Source: an uncultured Flavobacteriales bacterium
GTDB lineage: Bacteria > Bacteroidota > Bacteroidia > Flavobacteriales_D > Parvicellaceae
Reading direction: 5' to 3'
Length of the DNA: 44,819 nucleotides
Assembly (NCBI GenBank): GCA_938075455.1
Contig: CALJHN010000025.1
Span: 1-44,819, forward strand
Below, in pieces: positions 17,651 to 26,545 of the stretch. Positions within the stretch are counted from its first letter, which is position 1, and the number at the start of each line of letters is the position of its first letter. The translations under genes were made by a program, and so were the position numbers. Below the pieces are notes generated by a model. The model did no database searches and was not told the DNA's origin. It saw nothing but the letters and a program-made list of their open reading frames with translations.

Positions 17651-18338
17651 TTATGGTTCTTTGCTCTATTCTCTTTTCGTAATGTGTCCCTTTAAAAATT
17701 CTCTGTACAAATATCCCTGGTGTATGAATCTGGTTTGGGTCAAGTTCGCCAGGGGAGACTAATTCTTCTACTTCTGCGATAGTAATTTTTCCTGCCATAG
17801 CCATAAGAGGGTTAAAGTTTCTTGCGGTTCCTTTGTAAATTAAATTTCCGGCTGTATCCCCTTTCCATGCTTTTACAATTGCAAAATCTGCATTTAAAGC
17901 AGTTTCTAATATATGGGGCTTACCGTTAAAATTTCTCACTTCTTTGCCTGTACTAATTTCAGTGCCAAAACCTGCAGGAGTAAAAAAGGCAGGTATTCCA
18001 GCTCCAGCAGCTCGACATCTTTCAGCTAAAGAACCTTGTGGGATAAGATCCACTTCAAGCTCTCCAGAAAGCATTTGTCGTTCAAATTCTTCATTTTCAC
18101 CAACATAAGAAGAAATCATTTTTTTAATTTGTTTGTTCTTTAATAGATAGCCTAACCCAAAATCATCTACTCCTGCATTGTTAGAAATACAAGTCAACCC
18201 ATTTATCTTCATTTCTACTAGTGCTTGTATACAGTTTTCTGGTATCCCACAAAGCCCAAAACCGCCCAGCATTAGGGTTGCCCCACTGTAAATGTCTTTA
18301 CAGCCATCTGTAGCGTTTAAAACTATTTTTTCAATCAT
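17637..18338 (-). CDS. scoA: 3-oxoacid (succinyl-CoA:acetoacetate) CoA-transferase subunit A
   Basis: The protein has 233 residues. Signatures are [46 protein letters not shown] and [11 protein letters not shown]. It forms the heteromer with the downstream scoB product. The gene begins 4 nt after the PBP1A stop, so it is carried on the same minus-strand transcript, although the biochemical roles are unrelated. Confidence 0.95.
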   Translation of the reverse strand: MIEKIVLNATDGCKDIYSGATLMLGGFGLCGIPENCIQALVEMKINGLTCISNNAGVDDFGLGYLLKNKQIKKMISSYVGENEEFERQMLSGELEVDLIPQGSLAERCRAAGAGIPAFFTPAGFGTEISTGKEVRNFNGKPHILETALNADFAIVKAWKGDTAGNLIYKGTARNFNPLMAMAGKITIAEVEELVSPGELDPNQIHTPGIFVQRIFKGTHYEKRIEQRTINENK

Positions 18339-18342
18339 TTAT

Positions 18343-20823
18343 TTACCAGTTATCGTCATTAGACCATTCATCTTCTCTTTCTCCTTTTACTTTAGTGTTA
18401 TTTACAGCTTCATTACAATCAATGGGTGATTTCAACATAGTTTCAGGCATTTCAAAATCTTTTTGTGAAATATTTAAGGAATCGTCTGCATTAATATACT
18501 TGGTATAGTATGCAAAAACAGGGAGTGCAGTATTGGTTCCCATTCCCATATTTAAAGTATTAAATCTAACAGACCTATCTTCTGCTCCCACCCAAACACC
18601 TGTAACTAAATCTGGAGTTAAGCCCATAAACCATCCATCGGATTGATTTTGAGTTGTACCTGTTTTCCCAGCAATTGGCTGGGTTATTCCAGTATATGGT
18701 CTTTCTTTTGTTACTTTAGACCTTATACGAATTGCTGTTCCACCTCTTAAAGGATTGCCATAAGCATTTTTTAGGGTAGGGTGACTGACGCCATTAGTTA
18801 CCAATTTCATCATTTCCAAAATAGAATATGCAGTTTCCCTGTTCCAAACTTGTTTAGATTCTATTTTGGGCTCAAAAATCAGGTTTCCAAATTTATCTTC
18901 AATTCTTAGAAGGTAAACAGGCTTCATATATACTCCTTGGTTAGCAAATGGAGCTATTGCGCCAACAATGTCATGAACAGAGATGTCAAAAACTCCTAAA
19001 GCCATTGCGGGGACTTGGTCAAACTTAGAGGTGTCAATTCCTAGCTGCGCCACGCGGTTAAAAACATCGTTAATCATAGAACCTTTTTTGATGATACTTG
19101 CCGTAATGTTATTCATTGAATTGGCCAGAGCAAAGGATATAGAGGTCAAGGCTCCAGTAAAGTTATCTCCCGAGTTGGTAGGGCACCATAGTTTTTTTCT
19201 AAACTCATTAAAAGGAACCTCAATACAATATTCTATATCAGGTACTTGATAACACGGATCTACAACTCCAGATTCCAAAGCGGTAGCATAAACAAATGGT
19301 TTAAAGGTAGATCCTACTTGTCGTCTTCCCTTTTTAACCATATCGTATTTAAAATGTTTAAAATTTGGACCACCAACCCAAGCTTTAATCTCACCATTGT
19401 GAGGGTTCATAGACATTAATCCAGCCCTTAACAGACCTTTATAGTATTTAACAGAATCTTTTGTAGAAAAAAGGGTGTCTTTTTCAAAATTTTCTGAATT
19501 CCAGTCAAAAACTTTAATTGTTCTTTTTTCATTAAGTTTTTTAGCAATTTCATCTTTTGTATGAAATGGACTAACTGTTCCGCAGTAGGAACATTCAAAT
19601 CCTTCCGTTTTTTTAACAATATATTTTTTTGGTCTTTCACAGTACGAACAGGCTTTTCCTACTAATTTTTTATAAAGCATAGATTGTTTAAGAGCTCTAG
19701 CCAATATAGTATCTGCTTGAGTCTTAGTTATATCATTTGAAAATGGATTGTTTTTGTTTTTTTCATTATTTCTGTCAAAGGCAGTTTGCAAATAATTTTT
19801 AAAATGAGATTCAACAGCTTTTTCTGCATGTTTTTGCATCCTACTATCAATGGAGGTATAAATTTTAAGGCCATCTGAATACAAATCAAATTTTTCACCA
19901 TTTGACTTCTTAATTATATATTCATCATTCTCATCTTTTTCAGAAAATATTTCCCCCAATTCTAACCTTAATATTTCTCTAAAATATGGAGCTAACCCAG
20001 TTTGGTGATCAACTTTATTATAGTCCAAGTCGAGCTCTAATTTTTTTGTAGAATCAAAAACTTCTTTAGATATATATTTGTTTTTGTACATTTGGTACAA
20101 AACAACTGTTCTCCTTTTAAGAACAGTATCTGGTCTTCTAATAGGGTTAAACAAAGAAGGGTTTTTTGCCATTCCTATCAACATTGCTGATTCATGCAAC
20201 TCCAACTCTTTTGGGATTTTGTTGAAATAAACTTGGGCAGCACTATTTATTCCAACTGCATTATTCAAAAAGTCAAATTTGTTAAGGTACATTGATAAGA
20301 TTTCTTCTTTGGTATAATTCTTTTCAAGTTTAGAGGCTATTATCCACTCTTTAAATTTCCTTAATGCAAACTCGAATTTATTCAATCTTTTTCTTGGGAA
20401 AAGTAATTTTGCTAATTGTTGTGTTATGGTAGAACCACCACCCTTTAAATCTCCGGAAACTAATCCTTTAAAAACCCTTAGCAAAGCTCTTACATCTATT
20501 CCAGAATGTTCAAAAAATCGCTCGTCTTCTGTAGCAACAAGCGCATCAACTAATGACTTTGGTAAGTTGTTAAAATGAGTATTGGTACGATTTTCATGGT
20601 AGTATTTTCCCAGCTGAACATAGTCGGAGCTTAAAACCACACTAGCGAGATCTGTTTTAGGATTTTCCAGTTCTGTTATTTCTGGCAAAGTCTCATCATC
20701 TGCTAGATTAATTAATCCCCAAAGTCCTATTGCAGGAGAAAACACCAAGAACCAAATAATTAAGAGTTTGAGTAATTTTTTAAATAATGAAGTTTTTATT
20801 TCTTTTTTTTCTTCCAAATGCAC
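18343..20823 (-). CDS. mrcA: Class A penicillin-binding protein 1A with a Cys4 insertion
   Basis: The protein has 826 residues. A short cytosolic tail and one membrane helix (about 18-40) precede the GT51 glycosyltransferase domain: catalytic E99 in ATEDERFFEHSGID, then GGSTITQQLAKL and MYLNKFDFLNNAVGI. The transpeptidase has S505 in GSTFK (S505-K508), SMN (S569-N571) and KTGTTQNQSDGWFMG. It polymerises and crosslinks peptidoglycan at the periplasmic face. Between the two catalytic parts, C392/C395 (CSYC) and C411/C414 (CSYC) form a zinc-ribbon-like pair of knuckles. It is divergent from the ATP synthase operon and heads the scoA-scoB transcript. Confidence 0.95.
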   Translation of the reverse strand: MHLEEKKEIKTSLFKKLLKLLIIWFLVFSPAIGLWGLINLADDETLPEITELENPKTDLASVVLSSDYVQLGKYYHENRTNTHFNNLPKSLVDALVATEDERFFEHSGIDVRALLRVFKGLVSGDLKGGGSTITQQLAKLLFPRKRLNKFEFALRKFKEWIIASKLEKNYTKEEILSMYLNKFDFLNNAVGINSAAQVYFNKIPKELELHESAMLIGMAKNPSLFNPIRRPDTVLKRRTVVLYQMYKNKYISKEVFDSTKKLELDLDYNKVDHQTGLAPYFREILRLELGEIFSEKDENDEYIIKKSNGEKFDLYSDGLKIYTSIDSRMQKHAEKAVESHFKNYLQTAFDRNNEKNKNNPFSNDITKTQADTILARALKQSMLYKKLVGKACSYCERPKKYIVKKTEGFECSYCGTVSPFHTKDEIAKKLNEKRTIKVFDWNSENFEKDTLFSTKDSVKYYKGLLRAGLMSMNPHNGEIKAWVGGPNFKHFKYDMVKKGRRQVGSTFKPFVYATALESGVVDPCYQVPDIEYCIEVPFNEFRKKLWCPTNSGDNFTGALTSISFALANSMNNITASIIKKGSMINDVFNRVAQLGIDTSKFDQVPAMALGVFDISVHDIVGAIAPFANQGVYMKPVYLLRIEDKFGNLIFEPKIESKQVWNRETAYSILEMMKLVTNGVSHPTLKNAYGNPLRGGTAIRIRSKVTKERPYTGITQPIAGKTGTTQNQSDGWFMGLTPDLVTGVWVGAEDRSVRFNTLNMGMGTNTALPVFAYYTKYINADDSLNISQKDFEMPETMLKSPIDCNEAVNNTKVKGEREDEWSNDDNW

Positions 20824-20862
20824 ATTTTATAAAATCAATAACTTTGACAAAAATACAGCAAG

Positions 20863-20895
20863 TTTGGCCCGCATTTAAAAACTAACTATTTTTTG
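20863..20895 (+). promoter_or_regulatory. Possible Bacteroidota-type promoter of the ATP synthase operon
   Basis: TTTG (20863-20866), a 20-nt spacer and TATTTTTTG (20887-20895) approximate the Bacteroidota TTTG / TAnnTTTG promoter, the -7 box having one extra T. The atpZ ATG is 14 nt beyond the box, so the leader would be very short. Confidence 0.35.
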
Positions 20896-20909
20896 CTTAA
20901 CAATCTCCT

Positions 20910-21107
20910 ATGGAAAACCGTAACAAAGTTTTACTGTACAGTAATTTAGCTATTCAAATGGGGATAATTATTGGAGTTGGAACTTATTTTGGGAATTATC
21001 TAGATGAGACATATCAAAATATAACCCCGTGGTGGACGTTAATATTATCTTTAAGTGCTGTTTTCATAGCTTTTTACCAAATTATTACAACTTTAAAAAA
21101 CAGATGA
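20910..21107 (+). CDS. atpZ: AtpZ/AtpI-family ATP synthase accessory protein
   Basis: The protein has 65 residues with two membrane helices. The family pattern is LAIQMGIIIGVGTYFGNYLD followed by PWWTLILSLSAVFIAFYQI. AtpZ/AtpI proteins aid assembly of the c-ring or metal supply to the ATP synthase; here the gene is first in the operon. The stop overlaps the next start as ATGA. Confidence 0.85.
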   Translation: MENRNKVLLYSNLAIQMGIIIGVGTYFGNYLDETYQNITPWWTLILSLSAVFIAFYQIITTLKNR

Positions 21108-21472
21108 ACAATAAATATTTAATTCTTTTTTTATGTTTTGTTCTTTTTGTAGGCCTAGATTTTTCGTGCGTTCATTTTTTAGTAATTCAAGAAATAAAAA
21201 TAGCAGATGTTTTTATTGTAAATTCTTTTTTGTTGACGTTAACTTTTTCTTTTTTCATTTTATATGATATTTTAAATAAAAGATTAAAAACTTCTCCATT
21301 TACTTACTTAGCTCTCAGCTTTTTTAAAATGATTGCAAGTCTTGTTTTTTTATATCCTTTAATTTCTCAAAAAGACATCAACTTTCTTCCATATATATTG
21401 CACTTTTTCTTTTTTTATTTTGCATATTTGTTTGTTGAAATTTTTTTATTAATGAAGACTAGTGAGCAATAA
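21104..21472 (+). CDS. Small membrane protein in the atpI position (DUF6168-like)
   Basis: From the ATG at 21104 (ATGA overlap with atpZ) the protein has 122 residues and four hydrophobic helices with very many Phe residues. A longer frame from 21029 lies within atpZ and is not needed. In flavobacteria a similar small protein, which I believe is called DUF6168, lies between atpZ and atpB. The position matches the 14-kDa AtpI subunit of other bacteria, so a role in ATP synthase assembly is plausible but unproven. Confidence 0.65.
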   Translation: MNNKYLILFLCFVLFVGLDFSCVHFLVIQEIKIADVFIVNSFLLTLTFSFFILYDILNKRLKTSPFTYLALSFFKMIASLVFLYPLISQKDINFLPYILHFFFFYFAYLFVEIFLLMKTSEQ

Positions 21473-21486
21473 ATTTAATAAAACAC

Positions 21487-21516
21487 TTTAGTCATTGAAA
21501 TAATTAATTAATTTTG
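21487..21516 (+). promoter_or_regulatory. Possible internal promoter ahead of atpB
   Basis: TTTA (21487-21490), an 18-nt spacer and TAATTTTG (21509-21516) match TTTG / TAnnTTTG with one mismatch in the upstream box. It lies 27 nt before the atpB start, in the largest gap of the operon (71 nt). It could raise F0F1 transcription above that of the accessory genes. Confidence 0.35.
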
Positions 21517-21543
21517 GCCGAATTTTAATTTCAAGTTAGCAAA

Positions 21544-22644
21544 ATGTTGTCTGTTTCTCTGAAAAATATTATCGTATTTGTTACTATATTTTTGGTTGCA
21601 TCTTCACCCTTAACTGCTAGCGAAAACTCTCAAGATTCTACCGAAAAAGAAACTTACAACCCAGTACCTGCAATTATGCATCACATCTCAGATTCACATG
21701 AATGGCATTTTTGGGGTGAAGGGGATAACTCAGTAACTATTCATCTTCCAGTGATATTATGGTCCGAAGATGGATTAATTGGGCCTTTCTTATCTAGCAA
21801 ATTTCACCATAATGACGATGGACATCATGTTGTTGAAGTAAATGGTCATAAATTAGTTAGAGTCCATGGCAAGATTTATAAATTAAATGATGGTCAACAA
21901 AATGCAACCTTTGACGACCAACATCATGTATTAAATGCTACTATTCCAATAGATTTTTCAATCACTAAAAATGTAGCTTCTATGCTTTTTGCATTGGTTT
22001 TACTTTTGATATTTTTTGGGATTTCAGGATCTAAAGCCAAGAAAAACAAATCTGCCCCAAGTGGATTGTTGTCTTTTCTAGAGCCGCTGGTTCTTTTTGT
22101 TAGAGACGATATTGTCAAACCTAATATTGGAAAGAACTACCAAAAATATCTTCCTTATTTGTTAACATTATTCTTTTTTATCTTAATGAATAATCTTGTT
22201 GGTCTGCTGCCAGGATCTGCGAATGTAACTGGAAATATTGCAATCACTTTAGTATTGTCATTCATAACTTTACTGGTAACTAATATTTCGGGCAATAAAT
22301 CTTATTGGGGGCATATTTTTAATCCCCCTGGAGTTCCATTAGCTCTTATGCCTATTATGATTCCAATTGAAATTGTTGGAATTTTCACAAAACCATTTGC
22401 TTTAATGATTCGACTTTTTGCCAATATTTCCGCAGGTCATATCATTATTTTGAGCTTGATTTCACTAATATTTATGGCCCAAAGTGGTTTGGGAGATATT
22501 GCGGCTTGGAGTTTGTCTCCAGTGGCTGTAATGTTTGTTTTATTTATGGATTTAATTGAAGTGTTAGTAGCATTTCTACAAGCTTACATTTTCACATTGT
22601 TGACTTCTTTATTTATAGGGTTAGCAACTGTGGATCATCATTAA
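21544..22644 (+). CDS. atpB: ATP synthase F0 subunit a
   Basis: The protein has 366 residues, longer than the ~270 of Escherichia coli. The extra length is a signal peptide (to about residue 27) and a periplasmic, histidine-rich N-terminal domain of about 120 residues (MHHISDSHEWHFWGEG, KFHHNDDGHHVV). This extension is usual in Bacteroidota. The core has the essential Arg in MIRLFANISAGHII and the last helix LVAFLQAYIFTLLTSLFIGL. Subunit a forms the proton half-channels against the c-ring. Confidence 0.97.
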   Translation: MLSVSLKNIIVFVTIFLVASSPLTASENSQDSTEKETYNPVPAIMHHISDSHEWHFWGEGDNSVTIHLPVILWSEDGLIGPFLSSKFHHNDDGHHVVEVNGHKLVRVHGKIYKLNDGQQNATFDDQHHVLNATIPIDFSITKNVASMLFALVLLLIFFGISGSKAKKNKSAPSGLLSFLEPLVLFVRDDIVKPNIGKNYQKYLPYLLTLFFFILMNNLVGLLPGSANVTGNIAITLVLSFITLLVTNISGNKSYWGHIFNPPGVPLALMPIMIPIEIVGIFTKPFALMIRLFANISAGHIIILSLISLIFMAQSGLGDIAAWSLSPVAVMFVLFMDLIEVLVAFLQAYIFTLLTSLFIGLATVDHH

Positions 22645-22647
22645 TAA

Positions 22648-22887
<240 letters not shown>

Positions 22888-22915
22888 TTATACTAATAAC
22901 CAACTAAAAGTAGAT

Positions 22916-22946
22916 GCTGGAGCGTTTGGCTTCAGCTCTATTTTTT
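22916..22946 (+). terminator. Stem-loop with T-tract between atpE and atpF
   Basis: GCTGGAGC (22916-22923), loop GTTTG, and GCTTCAGC (22929-22936) form an 8-bp stem with one G-U pair, followed by CTCTATTTTTT to 22946. This is the shape of an intrinsic terminator. In mid-operon it is more likely to give partial termination or to protect the atpE 3' end, favouring subunit c, which is needed in many copies. Confidence 0.65.
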
Positions 22947-22963
22947 AATTTAAATTATATACA

Positions 22964-23464
22964 ATGGATTCAATGCAATTGGTAACACCTGCAATAGGTT
23001 TAATGTTTTGGACAGTAGTAATATTTATATTATTACTTGTTATCCTTAAGAAGTTCGCTTGGAAACCTATTTTAAAAGCAGTAGATGATCGAAACAATTC
23101 TATAACAGAAGCCTTATCATCAGCAGAAAAAGCAAAAGCTGAAATGCAACAACTTTCGGCAAACAATGAAAAGATATTACATGAAGCAAGAATAGAAAGA
23201 GATTCTATAATTAAAGAAGCAAGGGCAATAAAAGAAAATACCATCTCAGAAGCAAAAAGCAAAGCCTCTAGTGAAGCAGAGAAAATAATAAAATCTGCCA
23301 AAGAACAAATTAATAACGAAAAGATGAAGGCCATGACTGAATTGAAAAATGAAATAGCTGACATATCAATTCAAATGGCAGAGAAAATTATTAAATCAGA
23401 GCTTAAAGACGTAAAGAGTCAAAAAAAGCTTATTGAAGAGACATTAAAAAATCAGATGAATTAG
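22964..23464 (+). CDS. atpF: ATP synthase F0 subunit b
   Basis: The protein has 166 residues: one N-terminal membrane helix (TPAIGLMFWTVVIFILLLVILKK-type, residues about 8-30), then a long charged coiled coil beginning with FAWKPILKAVDDRNNSI. It is the peripheral stalk that links F0 to the delta subunit. The position between atpE and atpH is standard. Confidence 0.97.
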   Translation: MDSMQLVTPAIGLMFWTVVIFILLLVILKKFAWKPILKAVDDRNNSITEALSSAEKAKAEMQQLSANNEKILHEARIERDSIIKEARAIKENTISEAKSKASSEAEKIIKSAKEQINNEKMKAMTELKNEIADISIQMAEKIIKSELKDVKSQKKLIEETLKNQMN

Positions 23465-23468
23465 AAGT

Positions 23469-24026
23469 ATGATAGCCTCTAAAATCACAACTAGATACGC
23501 AAAATCTTTACTTGATTTAGCAATTGAAACAAATCAATTGAAAGAGTCTTACAATGACTTACTTACTGTTGAAGCTCTTTGTTCTAAGAGTAATGACTTT
23601 AGTCTAATGCTTAAGAGCCCTATAATTAATACCAGCAAAAAATTATCAATTTTAAAATCTTTATTTGAAAACAAGCTCTCTAAGACAACTTATCTTTTTG
23701 TAGAGTTAATAACTAAGAAAAAAAGAGAATCCCTTCTTCATTCAATTTCTAAAAACTTCATTGAGCTATATAAATCTCACCATAAAATCATTACAGCTAG
23801 TGTTACCACTACTATTCCTTTAGATAAAGACCTCAAGGAAAAAGTTGTTTCATTTGTTAAGACGAAGATGGATAAGGATGTGGAATTAAAAGAAGAAATA
23901 AATCATGATATTTTAGGAGGCGCAATTATTAAAGTTGGCGATTTCCAAATTGACGATAGCGTGAGAAAGCAATTAAAAGAATTAAAAAACAGTTACAATA
24001 AAAACCTTTTTATAAAGGATTTCTAA
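23469..24026 (+). CDS. atpH: ATP synthase F1 subunit delta
   Basis: The protein has 185 residues, the usual length. The N-terminus [20 protein letters not shown] and C-terminal [19 protein letters not shown] are family signatures. It ties the b-subunit stalk to the top of F1. It starts 4 nt after the atpF stop and ends 10 nt before atpA. Confidence 0.96.
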   Translation: MIASKITTRYAKSLLDLAIETNQLKESYNDLLTVEALCSKSNDFSLMLKSPIINTSKKLSILKSLFENKLSKTTYLFVELITKKKRESLLHSISKNFIELYKSHHKIITASVTTTIPLDKDLKEKVVSFVKTKMDKDVELKEEINHDILGGAIIKVGDFQIDDSVRKQLKELKNSYNKNLFIKDF

Positions 24027-24036
24027 AAACAATAAA

Positions 24037-25617
24037 ATGGCAGAAATAAAACCAGCAGAAGTTTCAGCAATTCTAAGACAACAACTATCAGGCTTTAAGT
24101 CTGAAGCAGAACTAGAAGAAGTAGGTACAGTGTTACAAATTGGCGATGGAATTGCAAGAATCTATGGACTTGGCGGAGTTCAGTATGGAGAGCTTATCGA
24201 ATTTGACAATGGTCTTCAAGGGATTGCGTTAAACTTAGAGGAAGATAATGTAGGTGCAGTTTTACTAGGTGCATCCAATAATATTAAAGAAGGAGATACG
24301 GTTAAAAGAACTAATAGAATTGCTTCAATAAATGTTGGAGAGAAAATGTTGGGAAGAGTAGTTGACACGCTTGGTCAGCCAATTGACGGAAAAGGACCAA
24401 TTGAAGGAGAATTATTTGAAATGCCAATTGAAAGAAAAGCCCCTGGAGTTATTTATAGACAACCAGTTAATGAACCTCTTCAAACTGGAGTTAAGGCAAT
24501 CGATGCTATGATACCAATTGGCAGAGGACAAAGAGAATTGGTGATAGGAGATCGTCAAACAGGGAAAACAACTGTTTGTATTGACACCATTATTAACCAG
24601 AAAGAGTTTTACGATAGAGGAGAACCAGTTTACTGTATCTATGTAGCAATTGGCCAAAAGGGGTCAACAATTGCAGGTATTGTCAGTAAATTAGAAGAAG
24701 CAGGAGCTATGAAATATACTATTATAGTTGCATCCAATGCTTCAGATTCTGCTCCAATGCAATTTTATGCACCATTTACCGGAGCTGCAATAGGAGAATA
24801 TTTTAGAGATACCGGGAGGCCAGGATTAATTATTTTTGATGACCTATCTAAGCAAGCCGTTGCATACAGAGAGGTTTCATTATTACTAAGAAGACCTCCA
24901 GGAAGAGAAGCTTACCCAGGAGATGTTTTCTATCTACACTCTAGGTTATTAGAAAGAGCAGCAAAAATTAATAATTCAGATGAAATTGCACAGCTCATGA
25001 ATGATTTACCAGAGTCTCTTAAAGGAAAAGTCAAAGGTGGGGGATCTCTAACTGCTTTACCAATTATCGAAACTCAAGCTGGAGATGTTTCTGCTTATAT
25101 TCCAACAAATGTTATTTCCATTACAGATGGACAGATTTTTTTAGAAGCCAACTTATTTAATGCTGGTATTAGACCGGCAATAAACGTTGGTATTTCTGTT
25201 TCTAGAGTTGGAGGATCTGCACAAATAAAATCCATGAAAAAAGTTTCTGGAACATTAAAACTTGATCAAGCACAATATAGAGAGCTAGAAGCATTTTCTA
25301 AATTTGGGTCTGATTTAGATCCAGCTACAATGGCAGTATTGGAAAGAGGGGCGAGAAATGTTGAAATTTTAAAACAAAACGAAGGTTCTCCTATGCCTGT
25401 TGAAGAACAAGTAGCAATTATTTACTGTGGTTCTACAGGAATACTAACTGGTATACCAACTGCTAAAATAAAAGATTTTGAAGAAAACTTTTTAGATTTA
25501 ATGAGAACCAAATACAGGAAAGAATTAGACACTTTAAAATCTGGAAAATTAAAAGATGAGGTAACAGATTTAATCAAGAAGGTTGTTGCAGAAATGTCTA
25601 AAAATTACGAAGCATAA
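24037..25617 (+). CDS. atpA: ATP synthase F1 subunit alpha
   Basis: The protein has 526 residues, full length. It has the Walker A motif GDRQTGKT (around residue 170), DGIARIYGL in the N-terminal barrel, and [21 protein letters not shown] followed by [11 protein letters not shown]. Alpha holds the non-catalytic nucleotide sites. The catalytic partner beta (atpD) is not in the window. Six nt separate it from atpG. Confidence 0.98.
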   Translation: MAEIKPAEVSAILRQQLSGFKSEAELEEVGTVLQIGDGIARIYGLGGVQYGELIEFDNGLQGIALNLEEDNVGAVLLGASNNIKEGDTVKRTNRIASINVGEKMLGRVVDTLGQPIDGKGPIEGELFEMPIERKAPGVIYRQPVNEPLQTGVKAIDAMIPIGRGQRELVIGDRQTGKTTVCIDTIINQKEFYDRGEPVYCIYVAIGQKGSTIAGIVSKLEEAGAMKYTIIVASNASDSAPMQFYAPFTGAAIGEYFRDTGRPGLIIFDDLSKQAVAYREVSLLLRRPPGREAYPGDVFYLHSRLLERAAKINNSDEIAQLMNDLPESLKGKVKGGGSLTALPIIETQAGDVSAYIPTNVISITDGQIFLEANLFNAGIRPAINVGISVSRVGGSAQIKSMKKVSGTLKLDQAQYRELEAFSKFGSDLDPATMAVLERGARNVEILKQNEGSPMPVEEQVAIIYCGSTGILTGIPTAKIKDFEENFLDLMRTKYRKELDTLKSGKLKDEVTDLIKKVVAEMSKNYEA

Positions 25618-25623
25618 TTTACA

Positions 25624-26496
25624 ATGGCCAACCTAAAAGAAATACGAACTAGAATAACATCTGTAGAGTCAACTATGCAGATAACTTCTGCTATGAAAAT
25701 GGTATCGGCAGCAAAGTTCAAGAGAGCTCAGGATGCGATAATTCAAATGAGACCTTTTGCAAAAAAGTTCAATGATATTCTTTTAAATGTTTCTTCTACA
25801 GTTGGAGAAACAGAACATCCAATGATGCGAGACGATAAGGGCAAAAAAGTACTACTAATTGCAATATCATCCAATAGAGGTTTGTGCGGCGGGTTCAATA
25901 ATAACATTGTTAAAGAGATTAAAAAAACAATTGAAGAAAACCCTGAGAATGAATACAGCATCTTAACAATTGGAAAAAAAGTTTTTGATGCTTTTAAAAA
26001 GACAGAGTTATTAAACGGTAGTGAGACGTTGCCTGCAGATGCCCAAACTATTTGGGACGATCTAAGTTATGATAACTCTATTTCTATTACCTCTAAATTA
26101 ATGTCAGCTTTTGAAAATAATGTTTTTGACAAAGCTTTTTTAGTGTATAATTCTTTTAAAAATGCTGCGGTTCAAATTACGGTTAATGAGCCATTCTTAC
26201 CTGTCAAACCCGTTCAGTCTGAGAAAGAGAGTACAGTAGATTATATTTTTGAGCCGGATCAAGAAGAAATCCTTAAAGAACTCATTCCAAGCTCATTAAA
26301 AATACAACTTTACAAAGCCCTTTTAGATTCATTTGCCTCTGAACATGGAGCTAGAATGACAGCAATGCATAAAGCCACTGATAATGCTAACGAAATGAAA
26401 AACGATTTAAAGTTATTTTATAATAAAGCCAGACAAGCGGCCATTACTAATGAAATACTAGAAATTGTTGCTGGCGCCGAGGCTCTAGGAGGATAA
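25624..26496 (+). CDS. atpG: ATP synthase F1 subunit gamma
   Basis: The protein has 290 residues. The N-terminal helix KEIRTRITSVESTMQITSAM, the central SSNRGLCGGFN and the C-terminal EHGARMTAMHKATDNANEM are the classic gamma signatures. It is the rotor shaft of F1. It closes the cluster: atpD and atpC do not follow, in keeping with the split arrangement usual in Bacteroidota. Confidence 0.98.
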   Translation: MANLKEIRTRITSVESTMQITSAMKMVSAAKFKRAQDAIIQMRPFAKKFNDILLNVSSTVGETEHPMMRDDKGKKVLLIAISSNRGLCGGFNNNIVKEIKKTIEENPENEYSILTIGKKVFDAFKKTELLNGSETLPADAQTIWDDLSYDNSISITSKLMSAFENNVFDKAFLVYNSFKNAAVQITVNEPFLPVKPVQSEKESTVDYIFEPDQEEILKELIPSSLKIQLYKALLDSFASEHGARMTAMHKATDNANEMKNDLKLFYNKARQAAITNEILEIVAGAEALGG

Positions 26497-26545
26497 ACTA
26501 CTACAGTCTTAATTTTTAAAATCCTTTTGCATAAATTTACATTTG

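Noticed and set aside
26543..26545. TTG start of the NtrY-like kinase
   Set aside because: An ATG follows immediately at 26546.
26497..26545. Loss of atpD/atpC as a deletion
   Set aside because: A separate atpD-atpC locus is normal in Bacteroidota, so absence here is not evidence of loss.
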